Positions 39,103-53,084 of a DNA stretch of 64,000 nt are shown here, in pieces. The notes under the pieces were generated by a model. It ran no database searches. It had not been told where the DNA came from and saw only the letters and a program-made list of their open reading frames with translations. Origin of the DNA: Setophaga petechia (taxonomy: Eukaryota; Chordata; Aves; Passeriformes; Parulidae); assembly GCA_024362935.1 (NCBI GenBank), contig JANCRA010000019.1, forward strand, positions 2,448,001 to 2,512,000. The letters are read 5' to 3'. A program made the translations under genes and the position numbers. Position 1 is the stretch's first letter. Each line of letters begins with the position of its first letter.

Positions 39103-39259
39103 AAAAATTAAGGAGTTTTTGGGTGCTCTCTGGCAGACCTGTCACTGCTCAGTTGTTTGCATGAAATTCAAATGGGATGAAATAGCTCCTTTTCCTTTTT
39201 TTTTGAGATTTGCATGTTAAAGCAGGATTATCACCCAAAGTCCTTTTGCATTTGTCACC

Positions 39260-40205
39260 TGAGGAAGGAAGTCATTTGGAAGACAACAGTGATAATCCAT
39301 GGTGAAGTAATTGATTTTGAACATGTTATTTACAAAAAAGTAGTATTGTAGTAGGGCTGATTTTTAACACCCTGCCAGGGACAGGGCTTGTAAACATCAC
39401 AAAAAAACCCATCCTCTGTGAATGAAAAAGTAGTTTTTCATGTAGACAGTAAGAAAAAAAATCTAATAGGCCATACAAGTTGCTGTTGTTCAGGATTGGG
39501 TCCTGGGAATGTTATCTAAAAGCTACTAAATATTGCAGAAAAAAAGGTGGTTTTTTGCTTTGATAGATTATTAGAGCAAGAGGAAAGCAGACTTCCACAG
39601 TATTTATGGCTTATCCACATTTGGAAATTCCCCAGAGCTATTGAAAAATCATGTTTTCACAGATACTTAAAACTAGGACCTCCACACGGACAATTTGAGA
39701 AAATGGTGCTTGTCTCCCATTCCTCTTGATTTATTACTTCTGAATACTGCATGAGTTACATCTAGTAGAGTGAAGTGGATCAGAACTCCTGATCCTGTGC
39801 ACACATGACTTATGGTTAAAAATTATTTTAAAATTCTGACCATCATCACATCCTTCTGGCAGAGATTCAAATTTTTATTTAATTTTCTGGCAGAGATTCA
39901 GATTTCATGTGGCTATTACCAATCTTCAGTAGCCATCACAGAACGACAAATCATTCATTTAGTTGTAATTGTGTTGGAGGATTTGTTTATTATAGCAGCT
40001 CTAAACTTATATTTTTGTGCTCAGAATTTATTCTCTGTGAATGCAAACATGTTGTACAAATTTTCTTTTTACCCAGTATTAATTTTTTTTTAATTTTTAG
40101 AATGTCTCTGTCTTTGGATGATCTCTCCCAGTAGGACACTGCCTACAGGACCAGTTTTGTCACACTAGTTTAATGCTGCTCTGCCATCTCATGGACTGCT
40201 CTCCT
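39260..40205. other. Intergenic, no gene seen
   Basis: AT-rich sequence between the duplicated block and the next CR1. Only short, unrecognised frames on either strand. Confidence 0.8.
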
Positions 40206-40211
40206 AAGACA

Positions 40212-40410
40212 AGGTAACAGAATCACAGAATCAATTATGTTGGAAAAGACCCCTGAGATCATCGAGTCCAGTCTTTGACAGAACAACACCTTGTCAATTA
40301 AACCACAGCACCAAGTGCCATGTCCAGCCATTTCTTGAACACCTCTGGAGGTGGTGACTGAGAACCTTTTGATGCAGCCTGGGACTTGCCTGGAGTACTG
40401 TGGAGGGATG
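40212..40410 (-). mobile_element. CR1 LINE fragment (reverse orientation)
   Basis: AGAATCACAGAATCAATTAT, TTGGAAAAGACCCCTGAGAT, GTGCCATGTCCAGCC and TTTCTTGAACACCTC. Same subfamily as the copy at 60.3 kb, truncated earlier. Confidence 0.88.
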
Positions 40411-43400
40411 AACAACCCCATCTTCAATGAACACAGCAGCTCAGGGTGTTGTACCCCAGATCTGTTACTAAAAATTGGGGCAGTCAATTAGGATTCAAAT
40501 ACCATCCTTTACAAGGCAGAAGATTCATTAGAAGGAATATAATAGGTGACTTGTAGCACCCTAAGTCTGGCAATGTGTGCTCAACATTTTGCTTTCAGAT
40601 TCTGACAGTGTACAAATTGATAGGAAAGGCAGTGGACAGAAATACAAAGGGATAATACAATGTCACAAATCCATGTTTTAACCATCTGAATTATTTAACT
40701 GAAAACCAGTTTCTCTGGTTATTGCAGAGAAAGCAATGGATCAAAGGAAATGGTATCTGAACAGAAGTCTGAGAGTATAGGATGGAAAGTGACAGGGCAG
40801 ACCTAATCAAGGAATAGAAAAAAGAACAAATAGTAAGAAAGTCATTAATAGATGACAGCATGTCCACTGCTTCAACTGTAAGAATAACCAGAACATGACT
40901 GTAAAATTTGGAGCTGAAATTGCTTAGCCTCTACCCTTTGCTGTTTCTTGGCTGCTGCTTTTGTACTCCTTTGGTCTGGAAGCTTACTGAACTTGTAAGT
41001 TTTGCAATTCTTGTATGCAGCTAGATCTTTCTGCTGAACTCAGCTACTGCTGAGGAAGTTCATTTGAAAGGGTTTTTGCATCTGTTAATAAAATATTTGT
41101 ATTACCGTGTGGGTTTAAAACAGAGGAAAAAGAATATAGAATTGCAAGAGCTGCAATCTCAGGTTGAATCCAATACTTTCATTTGTAGTCATTTAAATAT
41201 GGGATGTAGCTGTTTCCCTGTGGTAGTTACAGGTTAAACTAGGTCCTTGGAAGTTTACAACATGGATTCCCAGCTCCTTGCAAACTTCAACTTCACATTT
41301 GAATTTACGGTCTGTTCAAATTTCTGAGTTACAGAATTAGTGTTTTTCATAGCAATCCTCTGCAGCAAAACTTGAACTGAAAAATTTAAAATTTAGCTAA
41401 AATCACACAAGAAGTTATCTATTGGAGGGGTGGAATTGGTTGGTTGAGGGTTTTTTTTAATAAACCACAGCAATATAAATAATTTCAAGTTTGATACCAA
41501 CATGGATTTACAACCATAGATTTTAGCTGTTGTGTGGTAACTCCTCAAGGTTAATCTGGGACCCTGATTTTTCAACTTTTGGATTTGGTCATGACCTTCA
41601 CAAACTTGAACAATGTGGTCATCTGTGTCAGCAGACAGTGGTATGGAAGACGAATTGCTGCCAGAGCAAAGCTGTGGTTCCTGCATCTGCCATGCATCAG
41701 CAGCCCACTAAATTTCACTGTCTTCCACAAATCAAGAAGAGCTCATGAAATGCCTTTTTGCAGCTTGCAAGACAAAGGAAAAACAACACATGCACAGAAG
41801 AAAGAGGAACTCCTCCTAAGCTGAATCAACACAGCTTGTCCTTTCCCAAAAGACAAGGACAAAACCCAGTTCTGAAGGAAGATTTTAGACAGCAAAGCAG
41901 TAAGAACTGCTCCAGGGGCCTCAAGTGTGTATGAAGGCCAGGGTGGCTGGGACATGGTCCAGGTGATCCTCTGGACAGTCTATTGGCTGAAACAGAAGGT
42001 CAGATCTGAAGCTACAAGAATTAATGGGAAAGGTTTGCCCAGCCATGCTTCAAGGTGGTAGCAGGGATCAATCTCCTGCTCTCCTAAATCAATGGGACAC
42101 TGTCCCTGACTACTGGGGATCCCAAAGCCCTTGATGGGCACGGGATGGGAATCGGTGATCATGCAGTTCTCCTTCCAGGCATGATAATACAGCTCTTGAT
42201 AATACAGTGAACAGCTCTGGGTACTCAGAGAGAGCTAGGAGTAGCTCCTGGTGATCCTGCTCTAGCTGGGAATTCCAAAGTAATCGTTCTCTATAACCTC
42301 TCTTTTGTTCCCCAGCACCAGCCATGTACCACCCCCCTGAATCAGCCCAGGATTAGCAGTAATCTTCTATTCTTTGCTGGTAACAAAAGAGAGAGACAAG
42401 TAGAAAAGAAGAAGAAATTAAGTAAAACAAGTGTATCAAAACTCAGCAACACAGTCTTTGGATCCATTCACCACAAAACTTTGGACATTTATAAATATTA
42501 CCACTCTCCTTGTAAGAAAAAGTGAAGTTCTCATGTGCACTCTCTCACACACTCATATTTCTTTTTTCATAATTATCTCAGATATTTCTACCTAAAGTCT
42601 GTCATCCTAGCTGCTTATTTCTTTTATACTGTAGTCAGATGATCTTCTGGGGGTCCCTTTGTGAGGGAAACTCCTGGGGTTGTTGCCTACCACTACCTGA
42701 AACTGAGTCGCTAAACTAACAAAGGACTAACAAACTTGGTTCTTCATTTGTAGCCAACATTTGTACAATTTCTCCAAAGCTGTTCCATTTTTGCAGTCCT
42801 AGTCACATGCAAAAGCCATACATGTAATGTGTCCCTATAACAAAGTGCCTACTGCAGTATTTATGACTTAGTGTGTGTGTATAGTGTGCAGCTTTGATTT
42901 TAGGTGATCTGTAGCAAGCAGGTGTATTTTAGTAGATGGGAGGCAAGCGCTGGTTACAGTGTGCATACATAAATGTAAACAAATAACTGAAAGTATGAAT
43001 TAAAACTGATTAATTAAATCTGCTTCCTCAGACTCCACTCTGCTTTTACTGAGCGTAGCTATCAGAGTGATGTTAAATTTAGGCAATATAAAGATAAGGG
43101 CAAAAAACCATCACTGGAGCAATAATTAGAGAAATGACAGCTGGGAATGTGGAAATGCAAGTGGATATGTGATTTCATGAATAAACTATATCTGTTCACC
43201 TGAGGTGAATCCTTTTTTTTTTTTTTTTAAGTCAAATGGCAATGTGCTTTATGCAGAGGAATTTACCAAGGCATCTTAATACTACATTTTTTTTCTCATC
43301 TTTTTTCCTTAAAAGAGAGTTGTACCACATTATTGTTGTATCCAACCAGATTTTCTCTTCTATGTTCAACATATTTAAGTAAATACTCTTGGAGACAGAA

Positions 43401-46400
43401 GATTAAAATTAACCAAACAGTAGATTCTTACCTAGAAATCAATATTTTCCTGGTTCACAGAATATATTTTCTGATGTTTTTCGATACATAAATACAGTGC
43501 TATGTAGTGCAAAGTCATAAAATAATAATAAAATGCTGTGAGGTGATAATATCAGTATTCCATTGTTCACCAGACATTACTCCAGGAAATACAATCAATT
43601 TGAGATTTCCTGTCTTTCCTAGGATTAGAATCACCTTTCTATCCTTCCACAAACATACTTTTACTACATTTAAGAGATCAACAAATAAAAAAGTCTAAAC
43701 AATCTTTTCCTTGTCATTTAAAGAAATTTCGTCTTTGAATCAGCAGTTCAGATTTTCAGTGCAAAATATATTTCAATGTATTGGAAACAACAGGTAGGCA
43801 TAGAAGGGCCATTTTGAGCTTGACAGAGTTTACCAGTTGCAATAGTCAAGTAGATGTGATTCATCTGTCCCATCACAGGGCAAATGAATTTACAGAAATT
43901 TTTAAAACTGTCTTAATTGTATGCTTAAAGATGTGAGAAGTAGTGTTTCCAAACGAAAAATTTTTTATTTGGGTTCGAGTTAATAGAATTCACTGTATTC
44001 CTAGAAAGTGCCTTGTTTAGACTCTCTGTCACTGTAATTTTTTTTTTTTTTTGACAAAAAAAGTCATTGAAGCGGAAGAGAAAAGCAAATGAGAAATGCT
44101 ACTCAAGAGATTTATTATTTTTTTACTAATGACATTATCAAAAATGCTCTTGGGAAACGTGATAGTTACATATTCCTTTTATTCTCTCTGCCTAGAAAGT
44201 TTAGTGAAATATGAAACTGTCCAAATAGCCTCTAAAATCTATAAGGTTTCCTCATTTTAATATATCTTTCAATCATAGTGCTTGTTGAATAAGATCAGCA
44301 TTAAAAATAAATACTATGTTTTAGGAGCCATCATGCATATTTTTGTCTATGATATTATTCAACATCTTAATTGCTGCATTATAATTTGAAGAACAAAGGA
44401 ATGAATTCTGATTTGTATTATATCAGAAGCCACTGGATTTAGTGTGCAAGACATGATTGCTCCTATATTTTTGTAAGGATATAGGCCTCAGCTTGGGAAG
44501 AGATGGGGTCAAATTGGATAAAAAAATCAGAGCACTCCACTCCAGCAGCTTCCAACAATGCATAATGCAAACACATGAGAGAACCATCCTCGCTCCTGAG
44601 AACTAGAATTGAATACATAATTATTATTTTACTGTTTGGAAAGGAAGGGAAATGGAGGAAGGAAAGGAGTGCAATAGATTCAGCATGAGAATACTGGTTC
44701 CCAAATTAGAAAGCCCTGACCAGAGGATATAATCACTTTTTCTTCCATGTCTTGTGTCCTGTACCAGACATGGCAAGGTAACATCCAAACTTTCGAACCA
44801 CTTCTAAACAGCCTGCTTAAATTTTTGCATTTACTAATTCTGTTTAATTCAGAAAGGTATTTCACATTCCTGACTTTTTCTACCCTCAAAATGCCAGCTG
44901 GTAGGAGATTTCAAAATTTCAACTCTTGTTCCAGTTTAAGGGGAAAAAATTAATGAGGTCATTTCTTGAGGAACAGGATTTAACTGTTAGTTCTACACCT
45001 ACTATACTTCATCAAAGTCATCTTATGCTCCTGAGCTGAGCCTGGCAAAGAGGTGTAATGTCACTAATCTGAGTGTGGTCGCTGTGGCTATGCCCTTCTA
45101 AGGCAATTTGAAGTTTTTGGAATAGCTTGCTTGCCCTTTCCCTCCTATTCATGATTCCCCAGGGCCTTTTTTCACTCACTTGGTTCATTTTCCAAAAGCC
45201 CAGCCTGGTGAATCAATCAAACTATCCAGATTCCTCAGCTAGGCACCAGGTCAGGTCTGCTGGTTCTTTCCCAGGAAAAGTTCCTGCAGGGGAAATTGCA
45301 GGGAAGATACACAGAAAAATTGAACATTTGGACAAACACGCATTCTTGCATGGAGGAAAATAATTTACTCATTGCAAATAATTTCTACTTCAAATTGATC
45401 AGGAAAGCAGTGTGTGCTTTCACTCACTGGTCAGGCAATAAATACTGCATGGCAAAACAATAGACAAATCTAGAAAACTAAGCCAGCAGACACGGGCAAC
45501 TAACTTGTAAAGAAACACAGGATGGAGAAAAAGCCACACAGATGAAGAAAGTTGGACTTGGAAGGACAACACTGCAAGGAAAAAGCATTGGACTCAAATC
45601 TCAGTTAGATGAGGATGACAGGGCAATACTCTGCGGGTAAGTGAAGGACAGGCAGGAGGGAAGGTTCTCCTGACTGAAGTGGGGTGGTCAGTGAATCTGT
45701 GTGGAAGCCACAGCAACAGATAGGATCAGAGCTTGATGCAAATATGAGGAATGGGGAAATCAAAATACCGAAGGAAGTTTCAAAAGTTTTCCGAAATGTT
45801 GATACCAAAACGTAAATTTTGGGCACTGTATTGCCACTTTGCCATGAAAGAAGTGATTTCTTAAATTAACAAAAGGATTTAAAACCTTCTCTTAAAATCC
45901 TAGCCATTAAAGATATCAGTACTTACATGGCTTATCTTTTCAGCCATCTTTTCTTATTCACAATGGTTTTCCCTGGGGGAACTATAGTTTCTCAAGGTAC
46001 AAGCAGAAGCTAGAAATTATACCATGATTTTATAAAACCAGATTCATGTCAACACATGCTTTCACCAGGCACCATGTGTCTACTTCAATTGACCTTACCC
46101 AATTACTTAATTGTATGACTCACTCTAACAAAGGTTAAGACATTAAGGTTTTAGAAAGTTACACCAAATAACATACTTGTCACAGATTACTTTCTCATAT
46201 AATAGTGTCATTAAAATCAGGTAAATAGATGAAGGGTCATGATGTAAATAAGTTTGCTGAAATTAAAATTCACATTTCAAGGCAACAGCACTGCTGCTGC
46301 TACCTGACATACGTGCATGGTGTAATGTCTCCTTTTTGGGAGTAGGAAATCCTTGCCTCTTTCTGACTTGCATAAATGACAGGAAACTCATATGAGGAAA

Positions 46401-48205
46401 TCCTCTACAATCTTAGCATTTTCAACTAGGACAAGGGAACAAAGAGGAAAGGCAACTTGATGTGCTCTTTTCAGGTCAATCAACAAACATCCCTTGCTGT
46501 GCTTCAACATGTATTCTCAACTGTAAAACCACAGCTTCTGTGTGGGTGGGAAAATGCCCTGTGGTTTAACAGCAGTGTTCATTATATGCATGCTCAGGTT
46601 ACACCAGAAGAATGTATCCCTGATCCTGTGCTTGGGAACTCATCCCCTCCCATTATGCCCTTGTCCTTGTGCAGATTGTTTGTGGGCACAGGTTATCTGA
46701 TGTATGTTATGCCCTGGATAAGAAAAAAAATTGGTCAAGTTGCACTAGCAGAGTTTCTTTCACTTGCTCTGCATTTAAGAGCAGTGAATCCAATGCAATA
46801 AATATCCTACTTTTCAGTTTACACTGTTGTTTTTCTCATCAGAAGTCATTTGGCTTCTTTGATAGCAGAGCTTCCAGGGAAGTGCAAGCTGCCTCTCCAA
46901 CCTACTGCCAGGTTGTGTTCAGCCACTAGTTAAACTTCCAGAAATACAGCACACATTTTTTCTTCCCCTGGATATATGAGATTGCACTTGACATTTTAGG
47001 ATTTGCTTTCTCTGAATGGGTCCAATTTATCCTGGAATGCAGATTGTGCTGTGCAATCTACATTTCCATCATGATTTATCTCTTCATCTCTGCTTCCAGC
47101 ATCTGCAAATACAGTCACTTGGTGGTTGTGTATTTGTTTCTACAATGCCCATAAACATATTACCTATGGTAAGGTCAAGTATGTATGTTTCTGATGCTTC
47201 TTTGTAAGATCTGCCATACAGCATTTATTGTTTCCCAAGTATCTAATTTATATTATATAATCTTATTTTATATTAGTTTGAAGGCCATGAAAGACTAAGT
47301 TAAATACCCTATAGAAGTGCATTACATCAGCACAGTTACAAAACCCAATTATAATTGAAGTTCATCAGAGTACAGCCTGAATTGAGGTTGCCAAGTCCTG
47401 TTTCTAAAACCAAAATAGTGAGCATCAATATATTTCTATTGATGGTGCTTCATGTTTTACATTTTATAACTGATGGGGTCAAACATGTTGTTTGAGTCCA
47501 GCATTGGAGGACTTCCATTGCATGCTCAGAATTATTAACAATGATTAACAGCAAGACAGAAAACTCTTCAGCTAGTTCATCTGGGGTTATTTCTCTCCCT
47601 TCCTTTTAGAATATTTTTTTAAAGAATTTTTATTAATGCAGTTTAAAACTTACATTTGCATTTTGGCCTAGCAAATTATCCACGATCCTGATCAGATGTA
47701 AATACATCCTTTCACTCCTTACCAGATATGTAGCTTAGCTAACATTAGCACTCTCCTATTGTTCTAGCACCAAATCTTGCCTGCAGTTTTGCCTTCTCTT
47801 GCTTCTACTCTAGATTTCCTTCTGATGTCCGTCATTTTACTAGGTTTGAATTTTCTCTGGATTTGTGTGGTAATTTTTATTGACAAATTTATGCTTGCTA
47901 CCTACTTCTAACTATTCTTTTTCCTTCCTTTTCCAGAAAAGGTTTTAAATAAAATTGTTCATTTTAAAATTTCAAATACTGCTTAACACCATGAAATGAA
48001 ATTTTCTGATACACATCCTACGTTCATTAATACTGTTAATTTTCTCATCTAATACATTCTCCATTTTCCTTATTTCTTAACTAATTTTTTTCTAGGAAAC
48101 TTAAAACCAGGCACATGTAGAATTTATTTGTATATGTGTATCCACATTACATGCAAACACTCTGCAAATGCCTACTCAGCCATAAACACATGCACATGTA
48201 ACAGA
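40411..48205. other. Intergenic, no gene seen
   Basis: 7.8 kb, AT-rich. I found no CpG island, splice-bounded conserved exon, RNA gene or clear transposon. T runs occur at about 43211-43229 and 44039-44053, and a short GT run near 42872. Confidence 0.7.
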
Positions 48206-48210
48206 GCTTG

Positions 48211-48270
48211 GCTGAGCCTGTTCTCCCTGTGACCACATTTGATGTAATTGGTTGTGAACATTGTGTCTGT
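48211..48270 (+). pseudogene. RNF125: Possible RNF125 exon 1 remnant
   Basis: The frame reads AEPVLPVTTFD and, six residues later, CVCLQTI. Human RNF125 has a DPELPVTSFD stretch immediately before CAVCLEVL at the start of its RING finger. Seven of ten residues match before the break (P, L, P, V, T, F, D), and the following C-V-C-L order is retained after an apparent 18-nt insertion and a one-codon loss. There is no CpG island, no start-codon context like that of RNF125, and no recognisable CGHV end or donor. Position and strand fit the human gene order. Taken alone this could be chance. Confidence 0.45.
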
Positions 48271-48274
48271 CTTC

Positions 48275-51200
48275 AGACCATCACAACCTTCCATCCTGGT
48301 GCTCATTCCAGCCCTTCCCACCACAGTCAGGTTTCTGTGTGTGCCATCTATAGAGTACTGGAAAAATATCATCAGCAATCTCTGAAATCTCTAATGCAAT
48401 CTTACCAATGTCTTCATGAGATTTCCATTCTTCACATCAGCAATAACAATGCCATTTCTGTTTTCACATATTATTGACAGGCACTTAAGGGCTTATTTGC
48501 TGGGTATTTTAATGTTGGTTTGTTGGTCTGCTTTTTTTTTTTAATCCTCTTTACTTTTAACCTTCCTGATTTAATGCTTTCCATATATTATTCATTCTTA
48601 CATTAAGTCAGATTTTAAATGCGTGTGTGATTTACCAGAAGAAAAACCCTACAGATTTAGTCCCTGATTGATTTTTTTAATAATCCTAGCACTTAATTAT
48701 CTTAGAGTGGCTAATGACCTTTTATCACATTAGATTATTAATGCAGTCATATGCAAAGAAATTGAATTTGGGTGTAATTCAGATCTAAATCTTAACCAAG
48801 TGACACCAAATGTAATGCACTAATAGACAAAATTAGAGTCCAGCCGGTAGCATGGTATTACTGTTTTCCTCCTGATTTATTGGATACTAAAAGAAACCAG
48901 TAGCTGTCAGAAGAAATTTATTGATTTGATTCTGACTGACAAGATTGCACATGTGCTGGAACATACTTTGTTGCAGTTTCTATAACAATGCATGCTGCTA
49001 TCCTGGTTTTTGTGGGTTTTACCTAAGATGACATACAATTCTTAGATCTGCTTTTATTATTCATCAGGGGATAGCAATGGAGTGAATAGCAAGGACAGGA
49101 TTTCCTGTCCTTCTGCTGTCATTACATGTTTGATTTAGCAAGTTAATAACATGACTGTAAAGGCTGTTTATATGAGACAATAATCACTGCAGAGTTTGGG
49201 CCCAGAAAATGCTGATAACTTCTCCAAAACCAAATGTGTGATGGAAACTTCCAAGAAAATCACTTTGACAGGAGATTACTAGTTTTACTGCAGGCCAGAT
49301 GCAAACTGAAAGATAACTGAATGTGTTGATGCTTTCATCTTGGAGGTGCCAAGTCTACTGCATTTCCCATTTTATTTCTTACTCAAAAGTGGGTCATACT
49401 TGACTTTGCTTCTGTAAAAATACCAAGCTGTGGAAAATACATTGGATAGTAGAAAATATATTCATAAATTAACAGATATTAGGTTTTAGGATTCTATATT
49501 CAAATTTTCCCAATAGTAAAGAAAAAATAATATTCTGTCATGACAAAAAAGACACTGCCCAAAAGATATTGCAACCTTTTCCAACTGTATTTAATAGGGC
49601 AGATGCAACTTTTAGCCAAATGAGAAGAACCTAGACAGATCCCAAAACATTTAAATGCATTACTGAATGTATCATATATATCCCAGTGCCTGAAGAAATA
49701 AGTGGAACATTACTTTGTTCCTGGAGTGTTCACATGCCTGAGGACACCTAGAAGGAATCTGCCTTTTTTTTTGCTTCATTACAGGCAAAACCAACCCAAC
49801 ACTTGCTTTGGTAGATTGCTTTGACAGCTGCATTAAGGTCACTGTGTGATGTTTGTACATCTTCAACTCCTTCTATGATTTTTGCTTGGCTTCAGCACTC
49901 ATTTCCACTGTTGGCAGAGAAGCTTCATGCACAGGGATGAATGATGTGAGAGAATATGACAAGAAAAATCACAGCTTTTTTTCCACAGCCCAGCACTCCT
50001 TGAGCACCTTAACTTCCTGCTAAAATTAACCTACATTTGTGTCTGTCAGCCAACACAAGGATATGTCTCATATCTTTTGTTGCCCTATCTTGTCATTTGC
50101 CACAGACATCCCCATCACAGCCATCATAAGAGTACTGGGTAAAGAAATAACAGGCTGAAAACAGATAAAAATTAGAATCCTTCATAACTTTTATAAATAG
50201 AGCAAAATAAATTTCTCTGAAATATCTGTGGTCATTGTTTTTAACATTTAGCCATTAAGCCTTTCCCTATTTTCTTTGACAGAGGTAGCTGATGGTCCAT
50301 CATGCTGGCACAAGGAATATGGGCCTCAGCTGCCCACACCCAAGGAAATGCCTTCTCCAGTGCTAATGGAAGTGTATTTTTAAAAGTAATCGATGACTGA
50401 ATCATCAGCTTTGAGATGACCTACCTCTGCCTACCACTATTTAAATGCCTTGTCAGTTACATCTGTGCTCAACAGTTGCTCCCTTTCCCAGCCTGGCACT
50501 TGGCACAGGCCTCCTTCTGCTGCTTATGGCAGGCAGAAGTGTCACTTAAGCAAGTGTTCAGGAGTTATTCCAGGGGGGAAAAAATGAGAAAAAAGGATGA
50601 AAGGTTTCCTTGCATGTTTCTGAGCTCCCTTGTTTCCAGGATCACTCGCTGGCCTCAGAAGCTAAGTCAGCTTTGCAGTGTTCCTTCCCAACAGTGATCC
50701 AGCTAAGCAGTTGGGCCTTTTCCGCTATTCATCCGGCACGGCTTTTCACTATTTATGCCAGGTCACAGATTATGGAAAATTAGGTGCTCCTGAGCTGAAA
50801 CACACTAATATATGCATGCATGTCTAAAAGTGCAACTGTTTGGATCAGCCTCAATATCTCCTAGATGAAGTAACTCATTAGCTTTTGTGGGATTTGGGAG
50901 GTGTTAGGCAGCCCCTGGCTAGAGACTCATGGCAATTGTTTGGAGGCTAGGCAGGAAGGGGAAAATGTAGGGCTTTAGCAGTGTTCAGAGTCAATATCCT
51001 GAGGTACTTACGTGTTATTTAATCTATCTGCACCATGTTAAGTTTTGTTTGTTTGTTTTATGTGTTTAGGTGCAGTCTGAGCAAAGAAAGAGATAAATTG
51101 AGTTAAGGGTGGCGGGGTTTTTGTGGCTGAACCTGAATTTTTTGAAAATTGCTTTTATAGTCAAGGTAAGAAATCACTGGTTAACAGCATAAGACCATTT

Positions 51201-52545
51201 GCATGTAATGCATGAGTGCAGTTGTTCTTCACCAACCCTTTATATCAACTTTTTTCCTACTACTGACAGTTTTAGAGTGAGGGTGAACAAACTGGCAAAG
51301 GGTAATCTGATTTTATATTCTGTTACATTAAAAGGGGAAAGCTCTCAGACAGCATTTGTGAACCTTGTACAGGGTTATTTATAGAAGATTCATCTGTTCC
51401 TCAGGGAAACAAAGAAACCTTTTCAACCCTGTCTAAAGTACAGGAATGATCTAACTTAAAACCTGCCTGCGGGCAAACAGTGTGTAACAATTCAGTTTAT
51501 CCTTGGACAAGGGAGCATGTCGGGTCTCTGCTGGACCCTATTTGCACCTTGCGCAATCATTTATACTTCTGTGAAATAACTGCAAAATACCACCTTTTGT
51601 CTGACTTGGACTTTGATTGTATTTTATATGGCTCCGTGGAGCTATAGATGATGGTAGCTTCCAAAGAAGAGATTACATCTGAAATCCTCCTGTAGATCGA
51701 TCTCAGGCTGTTAAGTATGTTAGAAATGCTGCTGGAGAGTGCTCTGGCAAGCTTGGCAGGTTGTTTTACGGTGGTTTGAGGTTTTGTCTCATTATCCAGC
51801 CCCACTCCCTGCCGGAGCTGCCTTCTACATTGCAGAGCTGGTGGGAGCAAGGTGGACTCTTGCCTTACCACTTTGGTGCAAAGATTAGCATTTTAGCAAC
51901 GGGGAAAACAGGTGGATTCGCTCTAAAATGGCCAACTGAGTAGAAGTATCTGAGGAAAAGTCTGTGATACACTGAAGGTTGCAGTCTGGTACAACAGCTC
52001 CTTCTAGCTCCTCCAAAGCCGGAGGGGCTGTCAGTCAGTCAGTGTGCATCCTTTCCTTTGTCCTTCCATGCAGCCCCAGGCTGTTATTTTGAGCTTCAGA
52101 TCCCTATCGCAACATGATAGAAAGCAGTAAGCAAGTGTAAAGGAAGGCCTTTTCCTCTCCCATTAGCACCAGGAGTTTTCAATAGTGCACATGGCAGTAA
52201 TGTTTTTTTCTACATCTCTGCAAGAAAATTCACCAAAGCTTATCCATCATATCTGACAAATTTGACAAAAGCTGAAAAAAAGCTTTCAAAAGCAGCTGCA
52301 GTGACCACTAATTCAATCTGTTGTAATTCCTAAAACCAGAGACCTAGTTAAAATACTCCCAAAGGTAGGTATCCCTTTCCACAAGCCCAACCCCAAGATG
52401 GTTAAATCAAGGAACCACTTGCCACACAACAGCCCAAAGTTTCCCCTTCAATTGCTGCCTAAAACCGCAAACGTAACTCTCCATCTCCTGACTTCATCAT
52501 GTGCTGGAGAAATTGCCTTGTCTCAACGACCTGGATAGTTTGTAG
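48275..52545. other. Intergenic, no gene seen
   Basis: AT-rich, without recognised repeats or coding blocks. If RNF125 is decayed here, this would be its former first intron. Confidence 0.65.
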
Positions 52546-52550
52546 CTTAT

Positions 52551-52632
52551 ATCATAGAATATCCTGAGTTTAAAGGGACCCACAGGATCATGGAGTCTAG
52601 CTCCTGGCTCTGCACAGGACAGCCCCAAAATG
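52551..52632 (-). mobile_element. Short CR1 LINE fragment (reverse orientation)
   Basis: ATCATAGAATATCCTGAG, AAAGGGACCCACAGGATCAT, CTCCTGGCTCTGCACAGGAC and GCCCC. This is a well-known avian CR1 3' end, cut after about 80 bp. Confidence 0.85.
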
Positions 52633-53084
52633 GTTGTCTGTTACAGAAGCAGCATGAAGTATTCTGTTGGTTCTGGGCTCAGGAGGACTTTAAGTAAGCT
52701 GTTAATGAGCATATTTGTGACATTGTCCAGCAGCAACACTAAAAAAATGAAATCATCTTTGCTGTGATGTCAGGTTTTCAATCACTGACTGGAGGCTTTG
52801 CCTGGCCCATGGGGAATGAGTTCCTCACTTCTGCTCTCAGTGAATCCTCACACTCATTGTGTATTTTGGTGCTATCAGGAGGCTCAGCTTGTCTGTTTTC
52901 AGCTCTCTGCTTGATGCAAGCAGGACCAATTTGCACAATCTTAATAACACATTCTAAGAAGAACAAATATCCTGCACGTTACACCAGGGATGTCATGTGG
53001 TCCAAAATGTTTATTGTTTTTTATATGCCCTCCCTTATGGAAAGCCTATTTTAAAGCATTTGGTTTTGTTTCTTCTATGTATAG

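Larger units (their letters stand above)
37570..39255. repeat. Diverged tandem duplication next to the TRAPPC8 promoter
   Basis: Two units share the same order: a TTTGGCC flank, TTTATTAAAAA (37659 and 38736), an A-rich tract, a CR1 piece starting AACATGAGGAAGAA (38276 and 38899), and a unique block beginning TTAAAAA with CTCTGGCAGA and AGCTTCA/AGCTCCT (38484 and 39100). The last two spacings are 623 and 616 bp. The first unit has the longer A-rich tract. Boundaries are approximate. Confidence 0.75.

Noticed and set aside
41579..41640. CGHLC motif (HKLEQCGHLCQQ) considered as an RNF125 RING exon 1 remnant
   Set aside because: The spacing of the preceding His and Cys residues does not fit the RING, and the 48.2-kb candidate fits better.
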